Of a stretch of 64,000 nt of DNA, positions 1-8,000 are shown piece after piece. The DNA is from Neomesorhizobium albiziae (GTDB lineage: Bacteria > Pseudomonadota > Alphaproteobacteria > Rhizobiales > Rhizobiaceae), in assembly GCF_900114255.1 (NCBI RefSeq), contig NZ_FOSL01000002.1:248001-312000 (forward strand), in the 5' to 3' direction. The notes under the pieces are model-generated. The model made no database searches and was not told where the DNA came from. It saw only the letters and a list, made by a program, of their open reading frames with translations. Position 1 is the stretch's first letter, and each line of letters opens with the position of its first letter. A program made the position numbers and the translations under genes.

Positions 1-179
1 AAGCAATATTTGACGCTGGCCCGGAAAAAGCCTACTGATGATGCGTCGATATTTGCTTGAACGACTTTTGTTATACGCGCTTCGAGCGCGCCCCTGGCGA
101 ACTTCCCCATCCAAAAATCGAGACAAACCATCGTGCATTCGCGCGGCGGTAGAAGACTATTGCCAAGAAAGGGTTCGTT

Positions 180-389
180 ATGAGCACTGGCACAGTGAAA
201 TGGTTCAACGCCACCAAGGGTTTCGGCTTCATTCAGCCTGACGACGGCGGACAGGACGTTTTCGTCCATATCTCCGCAGTCGAGCGCGCCGGAATGCGCG
301 ATATCGTGGAAGGACAGAAGCTCGGCTACGAAATGGTTCGCGACAACAAGTCGGGCAAAATGGCCGCCGACCAGTTGACCGCAGCCTGA
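180..389 (+). CDS. cspA: Cold shock protein, CspA family
   Basis: A 69-residue single cold-shock domain, the usual length of bacterial CspA proteins, which are small OB-fold RNA chaperones that bind single-stranded RNA or DNA in the cytoplasm. RNP1 is visible as [12 protein letters not shown] near residues 6-17 and RNP2 as DVFVHISAV near 27-35. The ATG follows an AAAGGG stretch about seven bases upstream. About 180 bases precede it with no other gene, which would allow the long structured 5' leader typical of csp genes, but no thermosensor can be demonstrated by eye. Rhizobia carry several paralogues, so cspA here means family, not orthology, and cold induction is not shown. Confidence 0.93.
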   Translation: MSTGTVKWFNATKGFGFIQPDDGGQDVFVHISAVERAGMRDIVEGQKLGYEMVRDNKSGKMAADQLTAA

Positions 390-403
390 CGGAAAATTCA
401 CTC

Positions 404-437
404 TCGCCGGTGACCACGGATGTACTGGCACCGGCGA
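404..437 (+). terminator. Hairpin downstream of the cold shock gene
   Basis: Two perfect 9-base arms, TCGCCGGTG and CACCGGCGA, flank a 16-base loop just after the cold shock stop codon. No T-run follows, so this is a terminator-like or mRNA-stabilising hairpin rather than a classical intrinsic terminator. Confidence 0.4.
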
Positions 438-482
438 CGTGGTGAACGAGAACAAAGATCAGGCAGCCGCCGGACTTTTTCC

Positions 483-587
483 TAGAGCGGTGAACGCTAA
501 ATCAGAACCGCCTTCGCTGCTCCATACCTTTGTTCAGCATCGGATTTTTCCGAAAAGCCGCTTCGCACTTTTTTTCGGTCCGACGCT
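483..587. repeat. Dispersed palindromic intergenic repeat, diverged copy
   Basis: The stretch opens with TAGAGCGG and closes with a CATCGGATTTTTCCGAAAA / TTTTTCGGTCCGACGCT inverted half, the same architecture as the copy at 2159-2264. It lies in non-coding DNA between the cold shock gene and the next small gene. Copies elsewhere in the window share the opening and closing blocks, so this is a dispersed REP-like element. Confidence 0.6.
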
Positions 588-653
588 GCAAGCCCGGCAA
601 CCGCGCGTTGCAGGTTCGAGACTTGCCCAGAACGTGCTATGCAGGAGGAAGAC

Positions 654-875
654 TTGACTGCGAATTCGAAGAAATCCCGCGAGCAGGCCGAAGCCCTGTT
701 CAGCAAGGCGCAGACCCAGTCCATGTCGCTCAACCGGATCATCTCCGAACAGGACGCGGCGAGCCGGGCCCGCGAGGCAAAGACAGCGCGGCTGCGGGAG
801 TTGCGTATGGAAAAAGAGGCGTACGACCTGGCCGCGGCTGCGGCAGCACCGCCAAAACAGAAGGGCAAACGCTGA
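654..875 (+). CDS. Small conserved hypothetical protein, TTG start
   Basis: A 73-residue, charged, probably helical protein with an Ala run (AAAAAA) and a basic tail KQKGKR. I chose TTG at 654 because a strong AGGAGG at 643-648 sits about six bases before it. The in-frame ATG at 639 overlaps that Shine-Dalgarno and has none of its own. No signal peptide or membrane segment is seen. Its stop overlaps the start of the next gene in TGATG, so the two are translationally coupled. I recognise the N-terminal style from unannotated rhizobial proteins but can assign no function. Confidence 0.65.
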   Translation: MTANSKKSREQAEALFSKAQTQSMSLNRIISEQDAASRAREAKTARLRELRMEKEAYDLAAAAAAPPKQKGKR

Positions 876-1276
876 TGGCAAGACGCGCGGTTGAAAACGC
901 GATCCCCGCCGATGCGACGATCGCGGACGTCGTCGACATGCTCGACAAGCCGGTCGAATATGTCCGCCGCGTGCTTGAGAAGCTCGAGCAATGCCGGCGC
1001 GCGCATGGCGACGCGCAGGTGCGGGTTGGTGTGCTGAGCCGCAGCGAATGCCCGAACTATCTCATCGAAGCGGTCGGCGAAGACAAGAAGTCACGCCAGA
1101 AAATCGTGCGCCCCGACGCCGCCTACAGCGGCAGCACGCACCGCGAACTCGCGCCCCGTCACGTTGAGGACACCAGGAACTGGTCGCCCGAGGAAATGAA
1201 CATCACCGCCATCGCGGCGCTGATCGGCCGGCTGCGCGAACCGCGCAGTACATCGCGTTCCGGCAGCGAGGAGTAG
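875..1276 (+). CDS. Conserved hypothetical protein
   Basis: A 133-residue soluble protein with no recognised domain. Residues 1-50 look helical (a VVDMLDKPVEYVRRVLEKLEQC stretch that could form an amphipathic or coiled-coil segment), and the C-terminus is Ser/Arg rich. The start ATG overlaps the preceding stop (TGATG), which places it in a two-gene operon with the small protein upstream; the YkgJ-like gene begins 13 bases after its stop. Two cysteines are present but do not form a metal motif. The frame is supported by coupling and typical high-GC codon use. Confidence 0.6.
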   Translation: MARRAVENAIPADATIADVVDMLDKPVEYVRRVLEKLEQCRRAHGDAQVRVGVLSRSECPNYLIEAVGEDKKSRQKIVRPDAAYSGSTHRELAPRHVEDTRNWSPEEMNITAIAALIGRLREPRSTSRSGSEE

Positions 1277-1289
1277 AGCGGCGGCACCC

Positions 1290-1592
1290 GTGATTTCCAC
1301 CGGCTTCGATTGCAAGAGCTGCGGGGCATGCTGCTCCTACTCGCCGGACTGGCCGCGGTTCTCGACCGAGGACGATGCCCAGCTCGACGCAATTCCGGCC
1401 GTATACGTTTCCGCTGACGAAAGCGGCATGCGCTGCGAAGGCACGCGCTGTTCAGCGCTTGCCGGCGAGATTGGCAAGGCGACGTCGTGCGCGATCTACG
1501 ACATTCGCCCCGATGTCTGCCGCACCTGCATGCCGGGCGACGGCGAGTGCCTGACGGCGCGCCGGGCGGCGGGACTGAGCCTGGCCGGTTAG
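1290..1592 (+). CDS. YkgJ-family Cys-rich zinc/iron-chelating protein
   Basis: A 100-residue cytoplasmic protein with the Cys pattern of the YkgJ (UPF0153) family: CKSCGACC near residues 8-15, a lone Cys near 50, and SCAIYDIRPDVCRTC near 66-80. This CxxCGxCC plus C-x-(RP)-x-C-R arrangement is thought to bind Zn or an Fe-S cluster; the biochemical role of the family is unknown. The start is GTG at 1290, 13 bases after the preceding stop, with only a weak purine-rich ribosome site. It is the last of three closely spaced small genes on this strand and converges on the secreted protein downstream. Confidence 0.8.
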   Translation: MISTGFDCKSCGACCSYSPDWPRFSTEDDAQLDAIPAVYVSADESGMRCEGTRCSALAGEIGKATSCAIYDIRPDVCRTCMPGDGECLTARRAAGLSLAG

Positions 1593-1628
1593 AGCCCGGA
1601 CCCATAAAGGGGATTCCGTTGACGGCGG

Positions 1629-2060
1629 TTACTTGGCGGCGCCAAGTAGGTAGCCCCCGTCCCAGTGATAGATCTGCTTGTCGTCGACCGTGACCTTGAC
1701 GACCGCCTGGAATCCAGCGAGCGTTCCGCTCCCGGCATGGAACGCACAGGTTCCCTGCATCGGGCTGGCGGTGTCGTAGGTGACGCAGTACCCGACCGCC
1801 GAGTCTCCGTTTCCGACGGCAATAACCGCCGTGCTGCTGCCGAAATGGGGACTGCCGGTCACGGGCCCATAGTATAAGATCTTGGTGCCCGCCGGGATCG
1901 CCGCGAGGTTCGATTCCGTAATGGTGCAGAAGCTCGGGGTCTCGCCGGTATACTGGCTGCATTCCTTGGCGATCTTGAGCGGTTGCATGGTCGGTGCAGT
2001 GGACGACACGGACGTTAGCGCCAGGATGGCACCAGCCGACAGGATCAACAGTCTGCTCAT
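1629..2060 (-). CDS. Secreted hypothetical protein
   Basis: A 143-residue protein with a Sec-type signal peptide (basic MSR, hydrophobic LLILSAGAILALTSV, possible cleavage around residues 20-23). The mature part contains four cysteines (in KECSQ, SFCTI, GYCVT and GTCAF) that could form two disulfides, and is rich in Gly, Thr and Ser, suggesting a small beta-barrel. It starts behind a strong GGAGAGGAG. I do not recognise the family. Periplasmic or extracellular location is inferred from the signal peptide. It is monocistronic, converging with the YkgJ-like gene. Confidence 0.7.
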   Translation of the reverse strand: MSRLLILSAGAILALTSVSSTAPTMQPLKIAKECSQYTGETPSFCTITESNLAAIPAGTKILYYGPVTGSPHFGSSTAVIAVGNGDSAVGYCVTYDTASPMQGTCAFHAGSGTLAGFQAVVKVTVDDKQIYHWDGGYLLGAAK

Positions 2061-2158
2061 TGCCCTACTCCTCTCCGGTCGAATTAATGTCTGAAATTCT
2101 GCTCGCTATCGCCCAAAAACCGCTTGACTGGGACAGTCCCGTTACCGAAATCCGGCCC

Positions 2159-2264
2159 TAGAGCGGCGTACACTCAAAATAGAATCGTTACGCCGTCCTA
2201 TCTGTTTGTTTACGCATCGGATTTCTCCGAAAACCGCTGCGCACTTTTCGGTCCGATGCTCTAG
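2159..2264. repeat. Dispersed palindromic intergenic repeat
   Basis: Runs from TAGAGCGG to GATGCTCTAG, with an internal CATCGGATTTCTCCGAAAA / TTTTCGGTCCGATGC inverted pair and the link TATCTGTTTGTTT that recurs in other copies. It lies between the secreted-protein gene and the MFS transporter. It is non-coding and matches the copy at 483-587. Confidence 0.75.
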
Positions 2265-2273
2265 CACAATGAA

Positions 2274-2319
2274 GCGGCTGGGGATGACCTCTCGATTTTA
2301 CCGTCATCAACCCAGCCGC
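2274..2319. repeat. Long imperfect hairpin
   Basis: GCGGCTGGG then GATGAC on the left pair with GTCATC then CCCAGCCGC on the right, with a two-base AA bulge and a 14-base loop. It begins ten bases after the preceding dispersed repeat. The A/T-rich loop contains TTTTA. Function unknown; it could be an RNA structure or part of a composite repeat. Confidence 0.5.
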
Positions 2320-2378
2320 ATCCCCCTAGGCCACCCGCACCCCAAGGGGAAACAAGAAATATACTCCTGCTTTGGACG

Positions 2379-2426
2379 ACCGCGAAGTAGCCTCTTCAGA
2401 GTACCGCGAAGTAGTCTGTTCAGAGT
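2379..2426. repeat. Tandem duplication of a 24-bp unit
   Basis: Two adjacent 24-base copies of ACCGCGAAGTAG(C/T)CT(C/G)TTCAGAGT differ at two positions. They lie in the 550-base non-coding stretch 2061-2611, which otherwise holds only the repeats and hairpins listed here. No gene or promoter is apparent there. Confidence 0.7.
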
Positions 2427-2544
2427 ATCGACCGCGCCCCACGCGGTTACTGTTGTTCCACGCCGCCGGCTTGCTATGAGTCCGGACCCTAGAGCGCCTC
2501 TCTTCCAAGCGGCGCAAAGAGGATGGCTGCGACGCCTCAGTCCT

Positions 2545-2572
2545 CCCTCTCCCCGTCCTTACGGGGAGAGGG
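2545..2572. repeat. CCCTCTCCCCG/CGGGGAGAGGG hairpin repeat
   Basis: Perfect 11-base arms flank TCCTTA and are followed by GGCCGGGGTGAGGGG. The same hairpin core, CTCCCCGTCCTTACGGGGAG, is the sequence interrupted by the MITE-like element near 8.4-8.6 kb. It lies 40 bases beyond the transporter stop and could also end transcription. Confidence 0.6.
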
Positions 2573-2611
2573 CCGGGGTGAGGGGCTGTTTTTGTGCAAG
2601 TCGAAAATTCT

Positions 2612-4267
2612 CTAGAACAGCGCCGCGGTGGTCTGCAGCGTCATCCAGACACCCCACAGGATCGGGATGCCGACAACCGCCCAGGCGGCAAGCGCCACGC
2701 CGTCGAAACCGCCCTTGCCGATGCCGAACGAGCCGGAGGGACCGGCCTGCGCGGCGGCCGACTTCGCCTGCAGCTTGGCAACCTCCTCTTCCGACATGAA
2801 CCATTTGTCGGCCAGCGGCTTGACCCTCGTGTTGGCGATCAGGCCGAGCACGAGCATGCCGGCGAGGATGTACATGGTGAAGTCGTAGACCTGGTCGCGC
2901 GGCACGCCGGCATCGATCTGGAATTCGCGGATGTAATTGACCACCACCGGCCCGAGGATGCCGGCGGTCGCCCAGGCCGTCAGCAGCCGGCCGTGGATGG
3001 CGCCGACGAACTGGGTGCCGAAAATGTCGGCAAGATAGGCGGGGATGGTGGCGAAGCCACCGCCATACATGGACAGGATGATGCCGAACATCAGCACGAA
3101 CAGCACCTGGTTGCCCATGTGCGCGGCGGTCGGCGCCAGCGCATAGAGCACAATGCCGAGTATGAAGAAGGTGTAGTAGGTGTTCTTGCGGCCGATCTTG
3201 TCGGAGAGCGAGGCCCAGAAGAACCGCCCGCCGATGTTGAACAGCGAGAGCAGCCCGGCAAAGCCGGCGGCGATGGCGGCGATCGCGGTTTTCTGGTCGG
3301 CCGAAAGGCTGGTGAAGCCGAGTTCCGGCTGGCCGAGCAGGCGGCCGCCGAAAATCTCCTGCAGCATCGGCGAGGCCATTCCGATGACGCCGATGCCGGC
3401 CGAGACGTTGAGGCACAGAACCAGCCAGATCATCCAGAACTGCCTGGTCTTGTGGGCGTCGCGCAGGTGCACGTGGCGGGTGGTGATCATCGCCTTGCCC
3501 GCGGCCGCCGGCGGGGTCCAGCCATCGGGACGCCAACCGGCGGGCGGAATGCGGTAGCCGAAGGCGCCGCCAAGCATGAAGACGAAATAGATCGCCGCCA
3601 TGACCAGGAAGGTCTGCCAGACGCCGACTGAGTCAGGCGTCTTGAAAATGTTCATGAGGATGTTGGCCAGCGGCGCGCCGATCATGGCGCCGCCGCCGAA
3701 CCCCATGATGGCCATGCCGGTGGCCATTCCGCGACGGTCGGGGAACCATTTGATCAGCGTCGAGACGGGCGAGATGTAGCCGAGGCCGAGCCCGATGCCG
3801 CCGATGACGCCGGCGCCGAGCCACATCAGCCAGAGCTGGTGGGTGATGACGCCGACCGCGGCGACCGCGATGCCGCCGCACCAGCAGAGCGCGGACACCA
3901 CGCCCGCCTTGCGCGGGCCGGCGCGTTCCAGCCAGCCGCCCCAGATGGCCGCCGAGCAGCCGAGCAACACGAAGAAGAGGGTATAGATCCAGCCGAGGTC
4001 GGCGACGCGCCAGTCGCAACTGGTGGTGAACAGGGCGGTGACGAGATTGAGGTCGGCGCATGCGACCGGCTGGTCGATGCCGACGGCGCGCGACAGCGGC
4101 AGCCAGAAGACGCTGAAGCCGTATGCCATGCCGATGCAGAGATGGATGGCGAGTGCGGCGGGCGGCACCAGCCACCGGTTGAAGCCTGGCCGGGCGACGA
4201 TCCTCTCGCGGTCGAGAAGGCCGACACCGCCGATGCCTCCGGAAATCGTGTCACTTGCTGCGGACAT
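2612..4267 (-). CDS. MFS transporter, OFA (oxalate/formate antiporter) family
   Basis: A 551-residue inner-membrane transporter with about twelve hydrophobic segments. OFA-type features are the N-terminal FNRWLVPPAALAIHLCIGMAY region, GGIGLGLGYISPVSTLIKWFPDRRG (MFS loop), and GRFFWASLSDKIGRKNTYY in the second half. The family moves small mono- or dicarboxylates such as oxalate and formate; the substrate here is not readable. It is longer than OxlT (about 420 residues) through an extended central loop and a C-terminal helix. ATG at 4267 has GGAGGAG upstream; longer in-frame extensions run into a non-coding repeat. A sigma-54 promoter and activator half-sites lie upstream, so the adjacent two-component system very probably controls it. 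Confidence 0.88.
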   Translation of the reverse strand: MSAASDTISGGIGGVGLLDRERIVARPGFNRWLVPPAALAIHLCIGMAYGFSVFWLPLSRAVGIDQPVACADLNLVTALFTTSCDWRVADLGWIYTLFFVLLGCSAAIWGGWLERAGPRKAGVVSALCWCGGIAVAAVGVITHQLWLMWLGAGVIGGIGLGLGYISPVSTLIKWFPDRRGMATGMAIMGFGGGAMIGAPLANILMNIFKTPDSVGVWQTFLVMAAIYFVFMLGGAFGYRIPPAGWRPDGWTPPAAAGKAMITTRHVHLRDAHKTRQFWMIWLVLCLNVSAGIGVIGMASPMLQEIFGGRLLGQPELGFTSLSADQKTAIAAIAAGFAGLLSLFNIGGRFFWASLSDKIGRKNTYYTFFILGIVLYALAPTAAHMGNQVLFVLMFGIILSMYGGGFATIPAYLADIFGTQFVGAIHGRLLTAWATAGILGPVVVNYIREFQIDAGVPRDQVYDFTMYILAGMLVLGLIANTRVKPLADKWFMSEEEVAKLQAKSAAAQAGPSGSFGIGKGGFDGVALAAWAVVGIPILWGVWMTLQTTAALF

Positions 4268-4410
4268 TATTATTCTCCTCCGTTCCGCCAAGAATTCCCC
4301 CGGGCGGCTTGTCCAGCTGGTTACATTGGTCGTTTGATCGATGCGGCGGCCGCGCCCTCCTCCGTGGTCCGCGGTCGAACTCCTCCTGTTGGTTGCAGCA
4401 TTGCCGTTCG

Positions 4411-4460
4411 TTAGCCGCATTTGTGCGACGCCAGGTGATTCCACCCGGCTGCAAAATGCT
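4411..4460. repeat. Dispersed palindromic repeat inside a transporter leader
   Basis: TTAGCCGCATTTGTGCGACGCCAGGTGATTCCACCCGGCTGCAAAATGCT-type copy of the dispersed family. It lies between the sigma-54 -12 element (4463) and the transporter start, so it would be transcribed in the 5' leader. Confidence 0.8.
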
Positions 4461-4462
4461 TA

Positions 4463-4478
4463 AGCAACCGCCGTGCCA
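4463..4478 (-). promoter_or_regulatory. Predicted sigma-54 (-24/-12) promoter of the MFS transporter
   Basis: Read on the minus strand the sequence is TGGCACGGCGGTTGCT, an exact match to the sigma-54 core TGGCAC-N5-TTGCT with the invariant GG and GC in register. It sits 195 bases upstream of the transporter ATG and downstream of the kinase stop. The neighbouring regulator belongs to the sigma-54 activator class, which makes the assignment strong. Confidence 0.85.
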
Positions 4479-4530
4479 AACGGAGGGTTCAACGATTTCA
4501 GATACTTATCGACTGAGAGGGAACGCCTAT

Positions 4531-4558
4531 GGACAGATTGTCCGAACGGCGACGGACA
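4531..4558 (-). promoter_or_regulatory. Predicted upstream activator site for the response regulator
   Basis: Three alternating half-sites, GGACA (4531-4535), TGTCC (4539-4543) and GGACA (4554-4558), form the inverted repeats GGACA-GAT-TGTCC and TGTCCG-N8-CGGACA. They lie about 60 bases upstream of the -24 element, where NtrC-family activators normally bind. Binding by the neighbouring regulator is inferred. Confidence 0.6.
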
Positions 4559-4570
4559 TTTTGTCCTGCG

Positions 4571-6592
4571 TCAGGCTGCCTCCGGCAGCCAGATGCGGAA
4601 GGTGGTTCCGCGGCCGGGTTCGCTTTCGACGGAGATCTTGCCGCCCTGCCGGGTGACCAGCGTCTGGCTGATCGACAGGCCGAGCCCGGTGCCCTCGCGC
4701 CGCTTGGTGGTGAAGAAGGGATCGAAAACCTTCTGCACGATCTCCGGCGCCATACCGACGCCGGTGTCCTCGACCTCGACCAGCACGCCAGGCCGGCCAT
4801 CGAGTTCGGCATCGCGGCTGGAGAGCGTCAGCCGACCGCCATCGGGCATGGCATGGATGGCGTTGACGATGAGGTTGATGACGACCTGCTGCAGTTCGGT
4901 GCGGTTCATCAGCACCAAGCGGCGGGCCGCATCGTGGCGTTTCACCTCGATGGAAGCCTTGTTGAGCAGGTGCTGGACAAGCGGCAGGCTGTCGGAGACG
5001 ACCTCGCGCGGTGCATGGCGCTCGACATAGCCGGCATACTCCTCCGGCTTGGCGAATTGCAGGAGCTTGGTGACGATCTGGCTGATGCGCTGGATCTGTT
5101 CGTCAAGCAGACGGAACTCGGTTCTTGCCGCATCAGCCCGGTCGCCCATGACGCCGCGCACGACCTCCAGATTGCCCTGCATCACGGCGATCGGGTTGTT
5201 GATCTCATGCGCGACGCCGGCGGTGATCTCGCCGATGGCGGCGAGCTTTTCCGACATGATGAGCTGCTTGGTGGTGGCTTCGAGCTGGCGGTTGGCAAGC
5301 TGCAGTTCGCGGGTGCGCTCCTCTACGCGCATGTTGAGCTCCTCGTTCCATTCGCGCAATTCGCGGTCGCGGTCCTGCAGCTGGTCGAGCAGATGGTCGA
5401 GATGGAAAGCGACACGGCCGATCTCGTCGCTGGTCTGTACCGAACCGGTGCGGGCGCCGAGATCGCCGGCTTCCACTTTCGCGATGGTGCCGGTCATGCG
5501 TTCCAGCGGCATGAAGATGGCCCGCGCCCAGCGCAGGAAGATCGGCACGCTGACGGCGGCTATGGCGAGGAAGGCAAGGGCGATGGCGATGAGGGTCTGG
5601 TACTTCGCCGCGGTGAACGGCGCCTCGAGGAAGCCGACATAGAGCATGCCGACACGCTCGCCATGGCTGTCGACGATGGGCTCATAGGCGGATATGTACC
5701 AGTCGTTGACGACAAAGGCGCTGTCCAGCCATGTGCGCCCCTCGCCGAGCACTGCCTGGCGGACAGCCGCGGAAACGCGGGTGCCGATGGCGCGGCGGTC
5801 CTCGAACAGGCGCACGTTGGTGCTGATGCGGACGTCATCGAGAAACAGCGTCGCCGTGCCCTTGCTGCCCTCGGGCAGGCTCGCCTCGCGATAGACCAGA
5901 TCGTTGATCGTATCGATGAAGACGAGGTTCTGGTTAAGCACGATGCCACCGACCAGAGCTCCCCTGCGGCCGTCGCCCAGCGTGACCGGGCTGGCGGAAT
6001 GAACCACCATGCCGCGGGTCTCAGCCTTGCGGTCGGTCGGCACGGCATTGGGGGTCGCAACCAGTTCGACGCTTGCCCTCCCGGCCAGGGCGGGATCGAT
6101 GGCGGCAAGCTCCTCGTTGGTGAAAATATCGATCGCGGTGGCAGCCTTGCCGGCGAGTGCGCCTGCCACGATGGGCCAGCCGGAACTGAACTTTCCCGTT
6201 CCCTCATGCGTCCCGGCCGCGACCGTTCCGTCGGATGCGACCAGGAGCAGGAAATCGAAGGCGAGCCTGCGGCGGCTGTCTTCAAGGAACGCGCTCATGT
6301 TGGAGGAAGTGCCGCCGGCGACCGCATCGCGGAAGCGCGCCGAGGCGCCGAGCGCGCCCATCTCGTCGCCGGTGTGTTCGAGGATGCGCGCGAGATACTG
6401 GTGGGCGATGGTCAGGTCGCCGTTGACCTTGGAAATCAGGGTCGCGTCGAACTTGGAGTTCCAGCGGGCGACGGTGACGCCGAGCAGCAGCGGCAGGATG
6501 ACCAGCGTCGGCAAAAGCGCGATGGCCAGAAGCCGAAAGCGCACGGAACGCCCTGGCGCGCCGGAGGGGGGCAGTGGGTGCGTGTCAGACAT
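4571..6592 (-). CDS. Cache-domain sensor histidine kinase
   Basis: A 673-residue inner-membrane kinase. In order: transmembrane segment near residues 18-40, a long periplasmic Cache-like sensor of about 280 residues, second transmembrane segment near 333-353, HAMP near 354-405, coiled coil, HisKA with the phospho-acceptor His near 462 (AGVAHEINNP), then HATPase with N, G1 and G2 boxes (VINLIVNAIHAM, VEDTGVGM, GTGLGLS). It phosphorylates the regulator encoded upstream. ATG at 6592 overlaps the regulator stop by eight bases, indicating translational coupling. The extracytoplasmic sensor and the downstream OFA transporter suggest that it senses a small organic acid, which is inference. No PAS domain is seen. 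Confidence 0.92.
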   Translation of the reverse strand: MSDTHPLPPSGAPGRSVRFRLLAIALLPTLVILPLLLGVTVARWNSKFDATLISKVNGDLTIAHQYLARILEHTGDEMGALGASARFRDAVAGGTSSNMSAFLEDSRRRLAFDFLLLVASDGTVAAGTHEGTGKFSSGWPIVAGALAGKAATAIDIFTNEELAAIDPALAGRASVELVATPNAVPTDRKAETRGMVVHSASPVTLGDGRRGALVGGIVLNQNLVFIDTINDLVYREASLPEGSKGTATLFLDDVRISTNVRLFEDRRAIGTRVSAAVRQAVLGEGRTWLDSAFVVNDWYISAYEPIVDSHGERVGMLYVGFLEAPFTAAKYQTLIAIALAFLAIAAVSVPIFLRWARAIFMPLERMTGTIAKVEAGDLGARTGSVQTSDEIGRVAFHLDHLLDQLQDRDRELREWNEELNMRVEERTRELQLANRQLEATTKQLIMSEKLAAIGEITAGVAHEINNPIAVMQGNLEVVRGVMGDRADAARTEFRLLDEQIQRISQIVTKLLQFAKPEEYAGYVERHAPREVVSDSLPLVQHLLNKASIEVKRHDAARRLVLMNRTELQQVVINLIVNAIHAMPDGGRLTLSSRDAELDGRPGVLVEVEDTGVGMAPEIVQKVFDPFFTTKRREGTGLGLSISQTLVTRQGGKISVESEPGRGTTFRIWLPEAA

Positions 6593-7976
6593 TCCAGGCG
6601 GCAAATTTGCGGTCAATCGTCTTGCGCGAAATGCCGAGCCGCTTCGCCGCCTTGTCGCGATCGCCAGCGGTTTCACGCAGCACCGCCAGAATATGCTGCC
6701 GTTCGATTTCGGCGAGGCTGCCTTCGGACCCTACCGTTTCCTCGCCGGGTTCTTCGGTGAACTCTTCCGGAAAACGGCCGAGGATCAGCGTTCTTTCAAC
6801 CAGGTTGCGCAGTTCCCGAACGTTGCCAGGCCAGCCGTAGCGGGCAAGTGCGGCGCGGACCTCCGGGTCGATCGGCACCGGCGGCATGCCGAGCTGCGAC
6901 GACAGCTTGCGCATGAACAGCGCCGTGAGTTCCTGGACATCGTCGCCCCGCTCCTTCAGCGGCGGCAGGTTGATCTGCATGACATTGATGCGGAAAAAGA
7001 GATCGGCGCGGAAGCGCCCTTTTTCGACCTCGGCCTTGAGGTCGGCGTTGGTGGCGAAGACAAAGCGCAGGTCGACCGGGATCTCGCGCTCCGAGCCGAG
7101 CGGCCGCACCCGGCGATCCTCAAGAACGCGCAGCAGCTTGCTCTGGGTCAGCGGCGGAAGCTCGCCAATCTCGTCGAGAAAGAGCGTGCCGCCCTGCGCG
7201 TGCATGAACAGGCCCTCCCGCGCCCCTTCGGCGGAGGTGAAGGCGCCCTTGAGATGCCCGAACAGTTCGCTCTCGATCATGTCGGGCGGGATCGCCGCGC
7301 AATTGACCGGCACGAACGGCTTGTCGGCGCGGTCGGACAGGGAATGAAGCGAGCGCGCCGCAACCTCCTTGCCCGTACCAGACTGGCCGGTGAGCAGGAC
7401 GGAAGTCGGCAACGGCGCGACGCGGGCGATGGTCTGGCGCACGCGCGCGATTGCCGCCGACTCGCCGATCAGCTTGTCGCGCAGCAGGATATGATCGGAG
7501 GTCGACTTCAGCTCGTAGCGCAGCACGTAGTTCTCGCGCTGCAGGCGCACACGGTCCAGGCATCGCGCCACCGCATTCAAGAGCTGGTTGGAGCGGAATG
7601 GCTTGAGGATGAAGTCGGCAGCACCTGCGCGCAGCGCACGGATGGCGGTTTCGAGATCCGCATAAGCCGTCATCAGGATGGCGTCGGCGAAAAAGCCGAT
7701 GCCGCGCTGCTCGGCAAGCCAGTCGACGCCATTCTTGCCGGGCATGATGTTGTCAAGGATGACGACATCGAAATGATGTTCGTCGAGCTTGCGGGAGGCC
7801 TCCTCGGCATCGGCCGCTTCCTCCAGCCGCTTGCAGCGGGGGCCGAGGGTCCGCATCAGGAAGTTGCGCATCCCCGGTTCGTCGTCGATCACCAGAATGG
7901 AGGCTTGCGCGAGCCAGGGCCCGAATTCGGGATCGGCGACTGTCTCGCGTGGTTTGCGCACGGCATCTGCAGGCAC
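6585..7976 (-). CDS. Sigma-54-dependent response regulator (NtrC family) with GAFTSA variant
   Basis: A 463-residue regulator: receiver domain with phospho-acceptor Asp near 75 (VILDNIMPG) and Lys near 125, AAA+ domain with Walker A GQSGTGKE (197-204) and Walker B TLFLDE (264-269), and a Fis-type HTH at the C-terminus (DKAAKRLGISRKTIDRK). The sigma-54 contact loop reads GAFTSA (residues 244-249) instead of GAFTGA; TCC encodes the Ser. I chose GTG at 7976 because GGAGG lies about six bases before it, while the longer frame starts inside a dispersed repeat. It is the first gene of the operon with the kinase. The predicted target is the sigma-54 promoter at 4463-4478. Confidence 0.92.
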   Translation of the reverse strand: MPADAVRKPRETVADPEFGPWLAQASILVIDDEPGMRNFLMRTLGPRCKRLEEAADAEEASRKLDEHHFDVVILDNIMPGKNGVDWLAEQRGIGFFADAILMTAYADLETAIRALRAGAADFILKPFRSNQLLNAVARCLDRVRLQRENYVLRYELKSTSDHILLRDKLIGESAAIARVRQTIARVAPLPTSVLLTGQSGTGKEVAARSLHSLSDRADKPFVPVNCAAIPPDMIESELFGHLKGAFTSAEGAREGLFMHAQGGTLFLDEIGELPPLTQSKLLRVLEDRRVRPLGSEREIPVDLRFVFATNADLKAEVEKGRFRADLFFRINVMQINLPPLKERGDDVQELTALFMRKLSSQLGMPPVPIDPEVRAALARYGWPGNVRELRNLVERTLILGRFPEEFTEEPGEETVGSEGSLAEIERQHILAVLRETAGDRDKAAKRLGISRKTIDRKFAAWNV

Positions 7977-8000
7977 TGAATTCCTCCCGGGCGCTACTTG

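Noticed and set aside
1-180. Promoter of the cold shock gene (TTGACG-N17-TACTGA near 9-37)
   Set aside because: Spacing is right but the -10 is poor, and nothing else supports it.
4529-6760. Long plus-strand open frame (743 codons) opposite the histidine kinase
   Set aside because: High-GC shadow. The minus-strand frame contains complete HAMP, HisKA and HATPase motifs, while the plus-strand translation has no recognisable domain.
6009-7979. Long plus-strand frame (656 codons) opposite the sigma-54 regulator
   Set aside because: Antisense shadow of an unambiguous NtrC-family gene; no motifs and no ribosome site.
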